A stretch of 64,000 nt of DNA from an uncultured Oscillospiraceae bacterium (GTDB lineage Bacteria > Bacillota > Clostridia > Oscillospirales > Ruminococcaceae). Under the pieces are notes generated by a model that was given only the letters and a program-made list of their open reading frames with translations, was not told the origin of the DNA and ran no database searches. Both the position numbers and the translations under genes were made by a program. Location: positions 76,599 through 140,598 of the forward strand of contig CAJTTH010000002.1 in the NCBI GenBank assembly GCA_910579125.1, read 5' to 3'. Of the stretch, positions 1 to 8,079 are shown piece by piece (the stretch's first letter is position 1; each line of letters begins with the position of its first letter).

Positions 1-366
1 CGGTTCGCCCATAAGCCTGTTCAGACCGACTATTACCGCCGCCGCGTCCGCGCTGCCGCCGCCCATTCCCGCGGCGCACGGTATGCGCTTTTCAATGAAT
101 ATCTCGCACGCGGGATATCTCTGCGCGGCCGTGAATAAGTAGTTTGCCGCCTTATAGCAGATATTTTTCTTTCCGTAGGGTATCGCCTTGTTAGAGCATT
201 CCACCGTAGTAGCGCCGACCTTGTCGCTCATTCTTATTGTTACAATATCGCACAGGTCTATGCTTTGCATTACCGTTTCCAATAAATGATAACCGTCGTG
301 CCGCTTTCCGGTAATATCCAGGTACAAATTCAGCTTTGCGTATGCGCACAGGGAAATCTCTTTCAC
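1..366 (-). CDS. ispE: 4-diphosphocytidyl-2-C-methyl-D-erythritol kinase, N-terminal part
   Basis: GHMP-family kinase of the MEP isoprenoid pathway, which phosphorylates CDP-methylerythritol in the cytoplasm. The first 122 codons are visible and run off the left edge. Seen in the translation: AYAKLNLYLDI near the N-terminus, then RHDGYHLLETVMQS, and the GHMP ATP-binding loop PCAAGMGGGSADAAA, all typical of IspE. The start is GTG at 366, seven bases after an AGGAGTGAG ribosome binding site. It is the last visible gene of a minus-strand run, 12 bases after the aminotransferase. The C-terminus lies outside the window. Confidence 0.9.
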   Translation of the reverse strand, partial: MKEISLCAYAKLNLYLDITGKRHDGYHLLETVMQSIDLCDIVTIRMSDKVGATTVECSNKAIPYGKKNICYKAANYLFTAAQRYPACEIFIEKRIPCAAGMGGGSADAAAVIVGLNRLMGEP

Positions 367-378
367 TAAAACTCACTC

Positions 379-1557
379 CTAAGCCTTTTTAAGCTCTTCC
401 AGAAACTCGCGGATCCTCGACAGAGCGGTGGTGAGGTGCGCTACCGAATATGCGTAAGAAACGCGCACAAAGCCCTCGCCGCTCTCGCCGAACGCCGATC
501 CGGGCACGACCGCGACCTTTTTTTCGTACACCAGCCGCTCGCAGAATTCCGCGCTCGTCATTCCCGTCGATTTTATGCATGGGAACACGTAAAACGCGCC
601 CTCCGGCTCGAAACACTCCAGTCCCATATCGTTAAACCCTTTAACGACCAGCCGCCGCCGCATATCGTATTCGCCGACCATGTGTTCAACGTCGGCAGTA
701 CATTTTTCCATTGCGGCAATAGCCGCGTATTGGCTCACCGTCGGGCTTGACATTATGCAGTACTGGTGTAGCTTCAGCATCTGCTTTATTATCGGCTGAG
801 GACCCGCGACATATCCGAGCCGCCAACCCGTCATAGCGTATGCTTTCGAGAAACCGCTTATGACAAGCGTCCGCTCGCGCATACCCTCGATCTCGGCGAT
901 TGAAACGTGCTTAATGCCGTTGTAGGTCATTTCCGCATAAATTTCGTCGCTCGCCACTACGATGTTCGTGCCGCGCAGCACCTCCGCGATCGCTTCCAGA
1001 TCCTCGCGGCGCATGACCGCACCCGTCGGGTTGTTGGGGTAGGGGAGGACGAGCAGCTTTGTGCGCGGCGTTATCTTCTCCTTTAAAGCCGCCGCCGTCA
1101 AACGGAACTTATCCTCGGCTTTCGTGACGATAGGCACCGCCGTGCCGCCCATCATCGCCACTATCGGCGAATAGCACACAAAGCTCGGCTCGGGAACGAG
1201 CGCCTCGTCGCCCGGCTCGATCATCGCGCGCACCGCGAGGTCGATAGCCTCCGAGCCGCCTACGGTAATGATGACCTCCTTTTCGGGGTCGTATTCCGTA
1301 TGTATGAAATTTTTCAGATATTTGCAGACTGTTTTACGCAGCTCCATAAGCCCGCTGTTGGCGGTATACGCGGTCTTGCCCTTTTCGAGGATATTGATGG
1401 CCTCCTTGCGCGCCGCCCAAGGGGTCTTGAAATCGGGTTCGCCGATAGACAGCGAGATAACGCCCTCGACCTGCTGCGCGATGTCGAAGAACTTGCGTAT
1501 TCCCGACGGCTGTATCTCCCGTATTTTCTGCGGGATAAGTTTTTCGTAATCCATCAC
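379..1557 (-). CDS. Class I/II PLP-dependent aminotransferase
   Basis: Cytoplasmic fold-type I aminotransferase, 392 residues, normal for the AspC/PatA group. The Schiff-base lysine is K238 in SGFSKAYAMTGWRLGY. The PNNPTGA loop near 174-180 and the SDEIY motif near 203-207 bind the cofactor. The substrate cannot be fixed from sequence; aspartate, aromatic amino acid or N-acetyl-diaminopimelate aminotransferase are all possible. Start GTG at 1557 overlaps the stop of the Lrp gene (GTGA) and is better spaced from GGAG than the ATG at 1554. The coupling to an Lrp regulator suggests amino-acid metabolism. Confidence 0.88.
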   Translation of the reverse strand: MMDYEKLIPQKIREIQPSGIRKFFDIAQQVEGVISLSIGEPDFKTPWAARKEAINILEKGKTAYTANSGLMELRKTVCKYLKNFIHTEYDPEKEVIITVGGSEAIDLAVRAMIEPGDEALVPEPSFVCYSPIVAMMGGTAVPIVTKAEDKFRLTAAALKEKITPRTKLLVLPYPNNPTGAVMRREDLEAIAEVLRGTNIVVASDEIYAEMTYNGIKHVSIAEIEGMRERTLVISGFSKAYAMTGWRLGYVAGPQPIIKQMLKLHQYCIMSSPTVSQYAAIAAMEKCTADVEHMVGEYDMRRRLVVKGFNDMGLECFEPEGAFYVFPCIKSTGMTSAEFCERLVYEKKVAVVPGSAFGESGEGFVRVSYAYSVAHLTTALSRIREFLEELKKA

Positions 1558-2039
1558 GGGGAAACCATGCTCCTTTCATCGAAGTTGTCCTCGTTGAAAA
1601 CATGGTTTTTCTCCTTGTATCGGCGAAGAATGAAGTGCGTCGTCGTGGACAGGACGCCGTCCAGAACCGCCAGACGCTCCGAAACGAACAGCGCGACGTT
1701 GCGCAGGCTCGTACCCGAGATAGTCACCGAAAGGTCGTAGGCGCCCGAAAGCAGGAACACGCTGTCGACCTCCTCGTAACCCATAATGGTGTGCGCCAGA
1801 TCGTCGAAGCCGCGGTCCTTTATCGGCGTTATCTTCAGCTCAATTATCGCCGTAACGCCGTTTTCGTCGGCTTTCTCCTCGTCGATTATCGCCGAGTAGC
1901 CCATAATTATACCCTCGCGCTCCAGACGCGAAATTTCGTCAGCAACGGATTTTTCCGTTTCACCTAGCATTACGCCAAGCTCGGCGTTTGAAAGCCGCGC
2001 GTTCTGGCGCAGCAGATCAAGCAATTTGTTTGTATTCAT
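1554..2039 (-). CDS. Lrp/AsnC family transcriptional regulator
   Basis: 161 residues. The N-terminal winged helix-turn-helix (about 1-50, LLDLLRQNARLSNAELGVMLG) and the C-terminal RAM/ligand-sensing domain (about 65-150, TAIIELKITP then VFLLSGAYDLSVTI) match the family. Such proteins sense amino acids and bind DNA as oligomers. Its stop overlaps the start of the aminotransferase, so that enzyme is a likely target; this is inference. The gene lies 14 bases after the PHP phosphatase gene. Confidence 0.9.
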   Translation of the reverse strand: MNTNKLLDLLRQNARLSNAELGVMLGETEKSVADEISRLEREGIIMGYSAIIDEEKADENGVTAIIELKITPIKDRGFDDLAHTIMGYEEVDSVFLLSGAYDLSVTISGTSLRNVALFVSERLAVLDGVLSTTTHFILRRYKEKNHVFNEDNFDERSMVSP

Positions 2040-2053
2040 GTATTATCCCTCTC

Positions 2054-2899
2054 TTATATTTTGATGAATTTCGGTTCTTTCTTCTCAAAAACGCATATCT
2101 CGCCGAAACCCAGATCCCTAAGCATTTTATAGCACTCGGGAATGTCACGCGCGACATCGTCGGTCATGTGCGCGTCCGAGCCTACCGTTATCAGCCTTCC
2201 GCCCAGCTCCCGATAGCGCTTGACAAACTCGCCGCCCGCCATGGGCTCGCCGAGATTTCGCCGATACCCCGAGGAATTGACTTCCAGCGCGATATCCTTT
2301 TTTACAATTGTTTCCAGAATTTCGTCGATTATCGGTTTGCACACCTCAAAAGCGGCGGCGCAGCGCTTGGACTTATCCGTCACCGGCCCCGACGGAGTGT
2401 CGATATTCACGAACCTCATCAGGAACGTGATATGCGCCAGCGAGCAAAACTTTCCCCACTCGACAAGGTTGAGCATTTCCTCGAAATACTCCGTCAATAC
2501 GCGTTTGCGGTCGAACTCCGTGTCGGGTATCTTGCTCATGTGCTCATAATGCACCGTCCTGTGAACAGACCCGAGCACGAAATCGTAATCATGCTCCGCG
2601 AGAATTTTTTCGGCGGTGTGCAGATCGTACATCACCTGTCCGATCTCCGCGCCGTAATACACGTTCATCTTCCCGTCATACGCCGCCCGCAGCTTCTCGA
2701 ACGTCGGCTTTGATTTCCCGATAGCCGCCCAATAATCCCACTCACCGTCGTTAAACTCGTCAAGCTCGATATGATCCGTTAGCGCAAAATGCTTTACACC
2801 CAACTCACAGGCTCGCGCCGCCATATCCATAGGCTCGTCTGCCGCGTCTGGCGACAGATTGGAGTGCATATGGATATCTGTCAACTCTGCGTTTTCCAT
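2054..2899 (-). CDS. PHP-domain phosphatase, histidinol-phosphatase (HisK/HisJ) type
   Basis: 281 residues, the usual size for PHP-type histidinol phosphatases. Metal-binding motifs are visible in order: DIHMHSNLSPDA at the N-terminus, ALTDHIE near 40, GSVHRTVHYEH in the middle and GSDAHMTDD near the end. No other histidine-biosynthesis genes are nearby, so the natural substrate is uncertain; a general phosphoesterase is also possible. It is the first gene of the minus-strand run PHP, Lrp, aminotransferase, ispE, and faces the ACT gene across an AT-rich divergent region. Confidence 0.82.
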   Translation of the reverse strand: MENAELTDIHMHSNLSPDAADEPMDMAARACELGVKHFALTDHIELDEFNDGEWDYWAAIGKSKPTFEKLRAAYDGKMNVYYGAEIGQVMYDLHTAEKILAEHDYDFVLGSVHRTVHYEHMSKIPDTEFDRKRVLTEYFEEMLNLVEWGKFCSLAHITFLMRFVNIDTPSGPVTDKSKRCAAAFEVCKPIIDEILETIVKKDIALEVNSSGYRRNLGEPMAGGEFVKRYRELGGRLITVGSDAHMTDDVARDIPECYKMLRDLGFGEICVFEKKEPKFIKI

Positions 2900-3138
2900 T
2901 TTTCTGTTTGTCCCTTTCCTGCTTTGTTCTACACTTTTAACTGCTGCCGATTACAAAAAAATATACAAAATAATTATCGGCATATCTCTACTTTTATTAT
3001 TTTATCACAAAATTTCAAATTTGTCTAGGAATAGATTTACTTTTTTGAATTTTTTTAGTATAATAGAGAAGAAGATATAAAAAAACAATGGTTGCGGGGC
3101 AAATTTTTAGACATTTTGACCGCAGAACAGGAGGAATT
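2900..3138. promoter_or_regulatory. Divergent AT-rich intergenic region with a plus-strand promoter
   Basis: This region separates the minus-strand PHP gene from the plus-strand ACT gene. On the plus strand TTTACT at 3036-3041 and TATAAT at 3059-3064 are 17 bases apart and lie 75 bases before the ATG of the ACT gene. AGGAGG at about 3129-3134 is the ribosome binding site. I could not assign the minus-strand promoter with confidence. Confidence 0.6.
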
Positions 3139-3408
3139 ATGAGAGCAGTAGTTGCCGTTATCGGTAAGGACACGGTGGGAATACTCGCAAAGGTGAGCGG
3201 TATATGCGCCGAATACAGGGCGAACGTTATGGACGTTACCCAGACCATTATGCAGGACTTGTTCGCAATGACGATGATGATCGAGATATCCAAGCTCACC
3301 ATAGACTATGTCGATTTCGCTGAGAAGCTGAAAACCGCGGGCACGGAAATGGGCTTGCAGATACACGTTATGCACGAGGATATATTCAACAGTATGCACA
3401 AAATTTAA
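3139..3408 (+). CDS. ACT-domain protein (UPF0237 type)
   Basis: A stand-alone ACT domain of 89 residues starting MRAVVAVIGKDTVGILAKVSG. Stand-alone ACT proteins of this group are thought to bind a small ligand such as an amino acid. The open frame extends upstream to 3088, but ATG 3139 sits directly after AGGAGG and gives the family start. It is 18 bases before the DUF711 gene. This two-gene order recurs in many Firmicutes, which suggests a shared function that is still not established. Confidence 0.88.
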   Translation: MRAVVAVIGKDTVGILAKVSGICAEYRANVMDVTQTIMQDLFAMTMMIEISKLTIDYVDFAEKLKTAGTEMGLQIHVMHEDIFNSMHKI

Positions 3409-3426
3409 GAGGGAGAATTGTACACA

Positions 3427-4779
3427 ATGCTTAATACGGGCGATATTTTAGAGACCATAAAAATGATACAGGAGGAGAACCTCGATATCCGCACCACAAC
3501 AATGGGTATTTCGCTCCTCGACTGTATCGACAGCGACGCCGACCGCGCCTGCGATAAGATCTACGAAAAGATGATGCGCAAGGCGGAAAATCTCGTCAAG
3601 ACAGGCGAGGACATCGAAAAGGAGTACGGTATCCCGATAATCAACAAGCGCATTTCCGTTACGCCGATAGCTATCGTTTCGGCGGCTTCGGGCGAACCCG
3701 TAAAGTACGCGAAAACGCTCCAGCGCGTTGCCGAGGGCACGGGCGTGAACTATATCGGCGGCTATTCCGCGCTCGTCCACAAGGGCTTTTCCGCGGGCGA
3801 TAAGGAGCTTATCGAGTCCATTCCCGAGGCGCTTGCCGAGACGACAAACGTCTGCTCCTCCGTCAATGTCGGATCAACAAAGGCGGGCATAAATATGGAC
3901 GCGGTGGCGATGATGGGCAAAATTATCCGCAAAGCCGCCGAAAAGACCAAGGACGACCACTGCTTCGGCGCGGCTAAGATAGTCGTATTCTGCAACGCTC
4001 CAGAGGATAACCCATTTATGGCGGGCGCGTTCCACGGAGTAGGAGAATACGACTGCGAGATAAACGTCGGCGTTTCCGGACCGGGAGTAGTCCGCGCGGC
4101 GCTGGAAAAGCATCCCGACGCAAACATAAGCGAGATCGCGGACGTTATCAAGAAAACCGCGTTCAAAATAACCCGAATGGGGCAGCTCGTCGGCACGGAG
4201 GCTTCAAAGCGGCTCGGCGTGCCGTTCGGTATCGTCGATCTGTCATTAGCGCCCACCCCCGCGGTAGGCGACTCCGTGGCGCATATTCTCGAGGAAATAG
4301 GGCTCGAGAGCTGCGGCGCACACGGCACGACCGCGTGTCTTGCGCTGTTAAACGATGCGGTGAAAAAGGGCGGCGTAATGGCAAGCTCGCATGTCGGAGG
4401 GCTTTCGGGCGCGTTTATTCCCGTTTCCGAGGACGCGGGAATGATAGACGCGGCAAACCGCGGCTCGCTCACGCTGGAGAAGCTCGAAGCCATGACGGCA
4501 GTATGCTCGGTAGGACTTGATATGATCGTCGTTCCGGGCGACACCTCGGCGGATACGCTCTCGGCGATAATTGCGGACGAAGCGGCTATCGGCATGGTGA
4601 ACTCCAAGACGACGGCAGTGCGCGTTATTCCCGCTATCGGCATGAAAGAGGGAGAAACGCTCGAATTCGGCGGACTGTTCGGCAGCGGACCCGTAATGCC
4701 CGTAAGCCATTTCAGTTCCTCAAAGTTCATCTCGCGCGGAGGACGAATACCCGCGCCGCTCCAGAGCTTGAAAAATTAA
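3427..4779 (+). CDS. DUF711 / UPF0210 family protein (PFL family)
   Basis: 450 residues, full length for the UPF0210 family, which is related in fold to glycyl-radical enzymes but has no established activity. Characteristic stretches include DLSLAPTPAVGDSVA near 275, CGAHGTTACLALLNDAVKKGG near 300 and GLDMIVVPGDTSADTLSAI near 360. ATG 3427 is preferred to the upstream TTG 3418 because GGGAG at 3410-3414 is well spaced only from the ATG. It is paired with the ACT-domain gene; the ACT protein may be its regulatory partner, which is inference. Confidence 0.88.
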   Translation: MLNTGDILETIKMIQEENLDIRTTTMGISLLDCIDSDADRACDKIYEKMMRKAENLVKTGEDIEKEYGIPIINKRISVTPIAIVSAASGEPVKYAKTLQRVAEGTGVNYIGGYSALVHKGFSAGDKELIESIPEALAETTNVCSSVNVGSTKAGINMDAVAMMGKIIRKAAEKTKDDHCFGAAKIVVFCNAPEDNPFMAGAFHGVGEYDCEINVGVSGPGVVRAALEKHPDANISEIADVIKKTAFKITRMGQLVGTEASKRLGVPFGIVDLSLAPTPAVGDSVAHILEEIGLESCGAHGTTACLALLNDAVKKGGVMASSHVGGLSGAFIPVSEDAGMIDAANRGSLTLEKLEAMTAVCSVGLDMIVVPGDTSADTLSAIIADEAAIGMVNSKTTAVRVIPAIGMKEGETLEFGGLFGSGPVMPVSHFSSSKFISRGGRIPAPLQSLKN

Positions 4780-4798
4780 CATTCGGGAATATAACATT

Positions 4799-5320
4799 AT
4801 GAAAAAACGTTTTGTAATATTCGCCGTACTGACCGTTATTTCCGCCGCGTTTACGGTTATTTTCTCGTTGAGCTTCTGCGGGCTTACATCGGTAAAATCG
4901 GACTTCGCCAATAACGTTGACGAAATGATCGTAGACGGCACGGACTTTACACCTATAATGAAAACGGGCGGTTTTTTTCTTGACATATTTGTAAATGAGA
5001 TACTGCCCGTGCTTATGTATATTGTGTTCTTTGCCGTGACGACACTGCTGAACCTCGCGCTGTTCGGGTTTTACAGGCTGTTCGGTCTGCGCGGCGAATT
5101 TGACGTTGACGTCAAAGAGCTACGTCTTACGCGGAGGTTTTTCGCGGTTGCCGCGTTGACGGCTGCGGCGCTTTCGGTGATCATCTCACTGTGCTGCGTG
5201 CTGTTTGCGGGCTCGTCGTGGTACAGCTTTTTAAATTTGCTGCTGTGCTGGCAGTACCCGCTTTTCGCGTGGCTGTTTTGTCTGCGCAGAATGAAAAAGG
5301 CGTCAACGTCCGATACATAA
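4799..5320 (+). CDS. Putative four-helix membrane protein
   Basis: 173 residues; I do not recognise a family. Hydrophobic segments lie at about 5-27, 57-82, 104-130 and 138-160, with a short exported-looking loop after the first. The start ATG 4799 has only a weak upstream GGGAATA signal. It follows the DUF711 gene by 19 bases and may be read through from it. Transcription ends at the strong hairpin just downstream. Confidence 0.65.
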   Translation: MKKRFVIFAVLTVISAAFTVIFSLSFCGLTSVKSDFANNVDEMIVDGTDFTPIMKTGGFFLDIFVNEILPVLMYIVFFAVTTLLNLALFGFYRLFGLRGEFDVDVKELRLTRRFFAVAALTAAALSVIISLCCVLFAGSSWYSFLNLLLCWQYPLFAWLFCLRRMKKASTSDT

Positions 5321-5324
5321 AAAA

Positions 5325-5350
5325 CGCGGCACTGTCTGGGCAGTGCCGCG
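5325..5350. terminator. Bidirectional intrinsic terminator
   Basis: Perfect 10-bp stem CGCGGCACTG / CAGTGCCGCG with a 6-base loop, between convergent genes. On the minus strand it is followed by GTTTTTTATG, so it best serves the TraB/GumN gene; on the plus strand the tail is ATAATTATTT. Confidence 0.85.
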
Positions 5351-5354
5351 ATAA

Positions 5355-6284
5355 TTATTTGTCCGTGTTTTCGAGCGGTCCGCCGATACGCTCAACGGCG
5401 TATCCCGCTTGCTCCAGACAGTCGATAATGTCGGGTGCGGCGAAATAATGAAGCGCACCGACCGCCACAAACACTTTCTCTCCGTTTTTCAGCGCGTCGA
5501 TAACATAATCAGCCATTTTCTCCTGACGAAACGTATACATTTCATCGTAGTATTTTTTGTAATCGTCCTTGAGCTCGTCGGGAATCTCGCCGTCGTCGAC
5601 CAGCTTTTCTATCCCCTCGAAGTCGCCGTATTTCCAAGTGTCGTACAGCGCGTTAAGCTCCTCGACCTGCCTTTTATAATCGCTTACCGCGTCCTTCAGC
5701 ATAAACAGCTGAAGCTCGATCGGAGTGTTCGCGTTTACCGTATACTGCTCCATAATGGTCTCAATCTCATATATTTCCTTGGAGTGCTTCTTGGCGTATG
5801 CAAGCATTGCGCGGTCTGTTCCGAAGCCCGCGTTCAGACGGCATTCCGAGGTCACCTGTCCGAGATACATCGAAGTCCACACATACGGCATATACGTTTC
5901 AAGGTTCTCGCTGTACGCAAACTGTATCTCCAGCGCCTCCCTGATCATATCGTAATCTTCGCCCATGCAGTCCCGCGCACCGCCCTCCGCGTATTCAAAG
6001 AGCTTCATTGCCTCCGAAATCTCGTCCGGGTTTTCGTCAAGCCTTTGCAGATCAAGTTCCACGGCGAGAACGCCGCTTTCGTCAAGAGCCGCGTATATCT
6101 CCTCGGGATAAATCGTCGCATCTTTGCCGACGTGTATCGTTCCGAGCATATACGCCACCCCGCCCGTCTCACTGTCCGTGACCTTGAAAAACGGCGGGGC
6201 GACGTTGGGCTTTTCCTTTTTACTGCTGCACCCCGAAAACAGGAGTACGGATATCACCAAAAAAACAGGCAGAATACGTTTCAT
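5355..6284 (-). CDS. TraB/GumN family lipoprotein
   Basis: 309 residues. The N-terminus is a lipoprotein signal peptide ending in LLFSGC, so the mature protein should be anchored outside the membrane by Lgt modification of that cysteine. The mature part has the TraB/GumN pattern: YMLGTIHVGK near 50, ELD near 80 and the C-terminal VAVGALHYF near 285. Family members are proposed metal-dependent proteases, but function is poorly established. An ATG 21 codons upstream exists, but GAGGAG lies just before 6284. Located downstream of the ABC exporter cluster. Confidence 0.85.
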   Translation of the reverse strand: MKRILPVFLVISVLLFSGCSSKKEKPNVAPPFFKVTDSETGGVAYMLGTIHVGKDATIYPEEIYAALDESGVLAVELDLQRLDENPDEISEAMKLFEYAEGGARDCMGEDYDMIREALEIQFAYSENLETYMPYVWTSMYLGQVTSECRLNAGFGTDRAMLAYAKKHSKEIYEIETIMEQYTVNANTPIELQLFMLKDAVSDYKRQVEELNALYDTWKYGDFEGIEKLVDDGEIPDELKDDYKKYYDEMYTFRQEKMADYVIDALKNGEKVFVAVGALHYFAAPDIIDCLEQAGYAVERIGGPLENTDK

Positions 6285-6353
6285 TTTTATCTCCTCAAAA
6301 GTTTGAAAGTCTTCATCTATTATACAGCATATTCCGCCGATTGTCAACCGCTC

Positions 6354-6551
6354 TTATTTTTTCTTGAATTTCAGCACGGAAAAATATCCGAATGCCGCCA
6401 ACGTCACGAGCGACACAACTCCGATAATGCGCAGCAAAATATCGGGAAGAGATGCGCCGACTATCCGCGAAACGCTTACCGTCAAGCCGCAAACGCTCAT
6501 TATCATCAGGCATATCGACCACATCAGAGTGATCGTTTTTTCGTTTTTCAT
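6354..6551 (-). CDS. Small two-helix membrane protein
   Basis: 65 residues with two hydrophobic segments (about 7-28 and 38-59) and a lysine-rich C-terminus FKKK. No family recognised. AGAGGAG lies nine bases before ATG 6551. It is part of the minus-strand ABC-2 cluster, 21 bases after the 57-residue gene, so it may be an accessory subunit of that exporter; this is inference from position. Confidence 0.65.
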   Translation of the reverse strand: MKNEKTITLMWSICLMIMSVCGLTVSVSRIVGASLPDILLRIIGVVSLVTLAAFGYFSVLKFKKK

Positions 6552-6572
6552 AATGTTCTACTCCTCTGCGAC

Positions 6573-6746
6573 TTATTCCCCGCGCCGCTTGGCTATTCTG
6601 CGAGCGTTAATAACGCACATTAACGAAGCTGCGCCCGAGCATAACGAATGTCTGCCGCTGTCGGGCTCCCCGTCAAACAGACACAGCACCGCCAACACTC
6701 CGAGAGCTATACAGGCGACCACCGATAATATGGTACCCTTTTTCAT
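6573..6746 (-). CDS. Very small membrane protein, 57 residues
   Basis: Starts MKKGTILSVVACIALG, giving one hydrophobic segment at about 5-24, then a short soluble tail with a second weakly hydrophobic part and a basic end RRIAKRRGE. GAGGTG lies before ATG 6746, and the gene fits tightly (9-base gap) after the second permease gene. No family recognised. The ribosome binding site, spacing and codon use support it as a real small gene of the ABC cluster. Confidence 0.65.
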   Translation of the reverse strand: MKKGTILSVVACIALGVLAVLCLFDGEPDSGRHSLCSGAASLMCVINARRIAKRRGE

Positions 6747-6755
6747 TTGCACACC

Positions 6756-7433
6756 TCACTTGTTTTCATATTGAAGCGCGGAATTTGCAATTTTAACGTT
6801 CATTGTCCTGAACCGACGCGCCGATACCGCGTACAGTATTACCGTTCCGACAGCCGCAGCCGCCGTGAATATCAGCGCCGCCGCCCATACGGGAACGCCG
6901 AAGCCGCTGCGTATAAAAATGCCGTCGCCTGCTATCAAAACTATTATAATCGGTCCGATAACGGCATACACCGCAAGAACTCCGCCGCCGAGCAGGGTCG
7001 TCAAAAACGCGGAAAGCGAAAGCTGAAAACAGCAGATTATCGCGCCGACGATCAGCACGTCCGCGAATTGAAACTCCTCCGCGCCGATAATTCCCAGAAA
7101 GATGAAATACGCAATCATCATTACGATTGAAATGCCGAGCGAGAGAATAAGCACAAATGTCGGCACGGATCTCGTGTACAGCTCCTTGGCTATCGGGAGC
7201 GAGCGCACCAATTTATTCGCGGCAACGTCGCGGCAGCCGCAGATCATACCCAGCTCCGACATAAACACCGACGGGAAAAACAGGAATATCTTGGGGAAAA
7301 GGTAGTCTTCGTTGCCCATCACCTCGTGGAACACGAATGGCAACACCGCGGACGCCGCCGATATAACTATCGAGAGCCAGAAGAAGATCGGCATTTTTCT
7401 CCAACTCGCGAATAAAAATTTCAGCCCTTTCAT
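6756..7433 (-). CDS. ABC-2 type membrane subunit
   Basis: 225 residues with about six hydrophobic segments (around 15-35, 52-72, 95-120, 125-150, 158-178 and 185-207). No recognisable catalytic motif. It follows the other permease gene with one base between them and GGAGG before ATG 7433, so it is most likely the second transmembrane partner of the ATPase at 8076-8960. The longer open frame to 7478 overlaps the upstream gene and lacks a ribosome binding site. Confidence 0.78.
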   Translation of the reverse strand: MKGLKFLFASWRKMPIFFWLSIVISAASAVLPFVFHEVMGNEDYLFPKIFLFFPSVFMSELGMICGCRDVAANKLVRSLPIAKELYTRSVPTFVLILSLGISIVMMIAYFIFLGIIGAEEFQFADVLIVGAIICCFQLSLSAFLTTLLGGGVLAVYAVIGPIIIVLIAGDGIFIRSGFGVPVWAAALIFTAAAAVGTVILYAVSARRFRTMNVKIANSALQYENK

Positions 7434-7434
7434 G

Positions 7435-8079
7435 CTAGTCCTCCTTGTTCCAGAGCTTTTCCGCCCTGACCGCAACAACGATAAGCGAGATTATGTAGAA
7501 CACTGCCGTTACCGCGCAGACGATCACCGTAACGTTGAACGGCAGCTCAACAAAGCCCTCGCTGTCGTTTGCGCCCGCGTAAAAGCCGTATGCGAACCCG
7601 ATCACGGCAAACACGGCGATACGTAACCAAGGCGCTTTTATGTGTCCCGTGAGGTTTACCAGTCCGTTCATAAAAAGCAGCGTTACCGTCATTATGATAA
7701 TGATGAAGTGCTGAAACAAAACGCCCCCTACCGCAGCGTAGAGCGCTATCGGGATAAGCGACAGCATATTCGCGGCGATAATTCCGCGCCGAAAATGCTC
7801 CGCGCCGTCCGCTATGGAGCGGAAAAATCTGTACCCCGAATTTGTGCGCATAACTCCCGAAAAAACGTTGCATATCATGGCGTAGCACGCTGCCGCGACA
7901 AGCGCGCCGCAGATCAGCGGCATTGATCCCGTCATAAATCCGCAGAACGCCTCGCTGTCCGAAACGCGTACTGCAACGCCCGTTCCCGCTAAGATCACCA
8001 AGTTTATCAGTATCAGAATAACGGTGTTTCTAAACTGGTTTATTCCGTGAAACAGTTTGTATGAATTGAAATATTTCAT
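7435..8079 (-). CDS. ABC-2 type membrane subunit
   Basis: 214 residues with about six hydrophobic segments (around 18-38, 52-75, 98-120, 122-140, 150-168 and 180-203). ATG at 8079 overlaps the stop of the ATPase gene by four bases, indicating translational coupling. With the next gene it probably forms the membrane domain of a small exporter or a bacitracin-type stress transporter controlled by the YtrA-type repressor. Substrate unknown. Confidence 0.78.
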   Translation of the reverse strand: MKYFNSYKLFHGINQFRNTVILILINLVILAGTGVAVRVSDSEAFCGFMTGSMPLICGALVAAACYAMICNVFSGVMRTNSGYRFFRSIADGAEHFRRGIIAANMLSLIPIALYAAVGGVLFQHFIIIIMTVTLLFMNGLVNLTGHIKAPWLRIAVFAVIGFAYGFYAGANDSEGFVELPFNVTVIVCAVTAVFYIISLIVVAVRAEKLWNKED

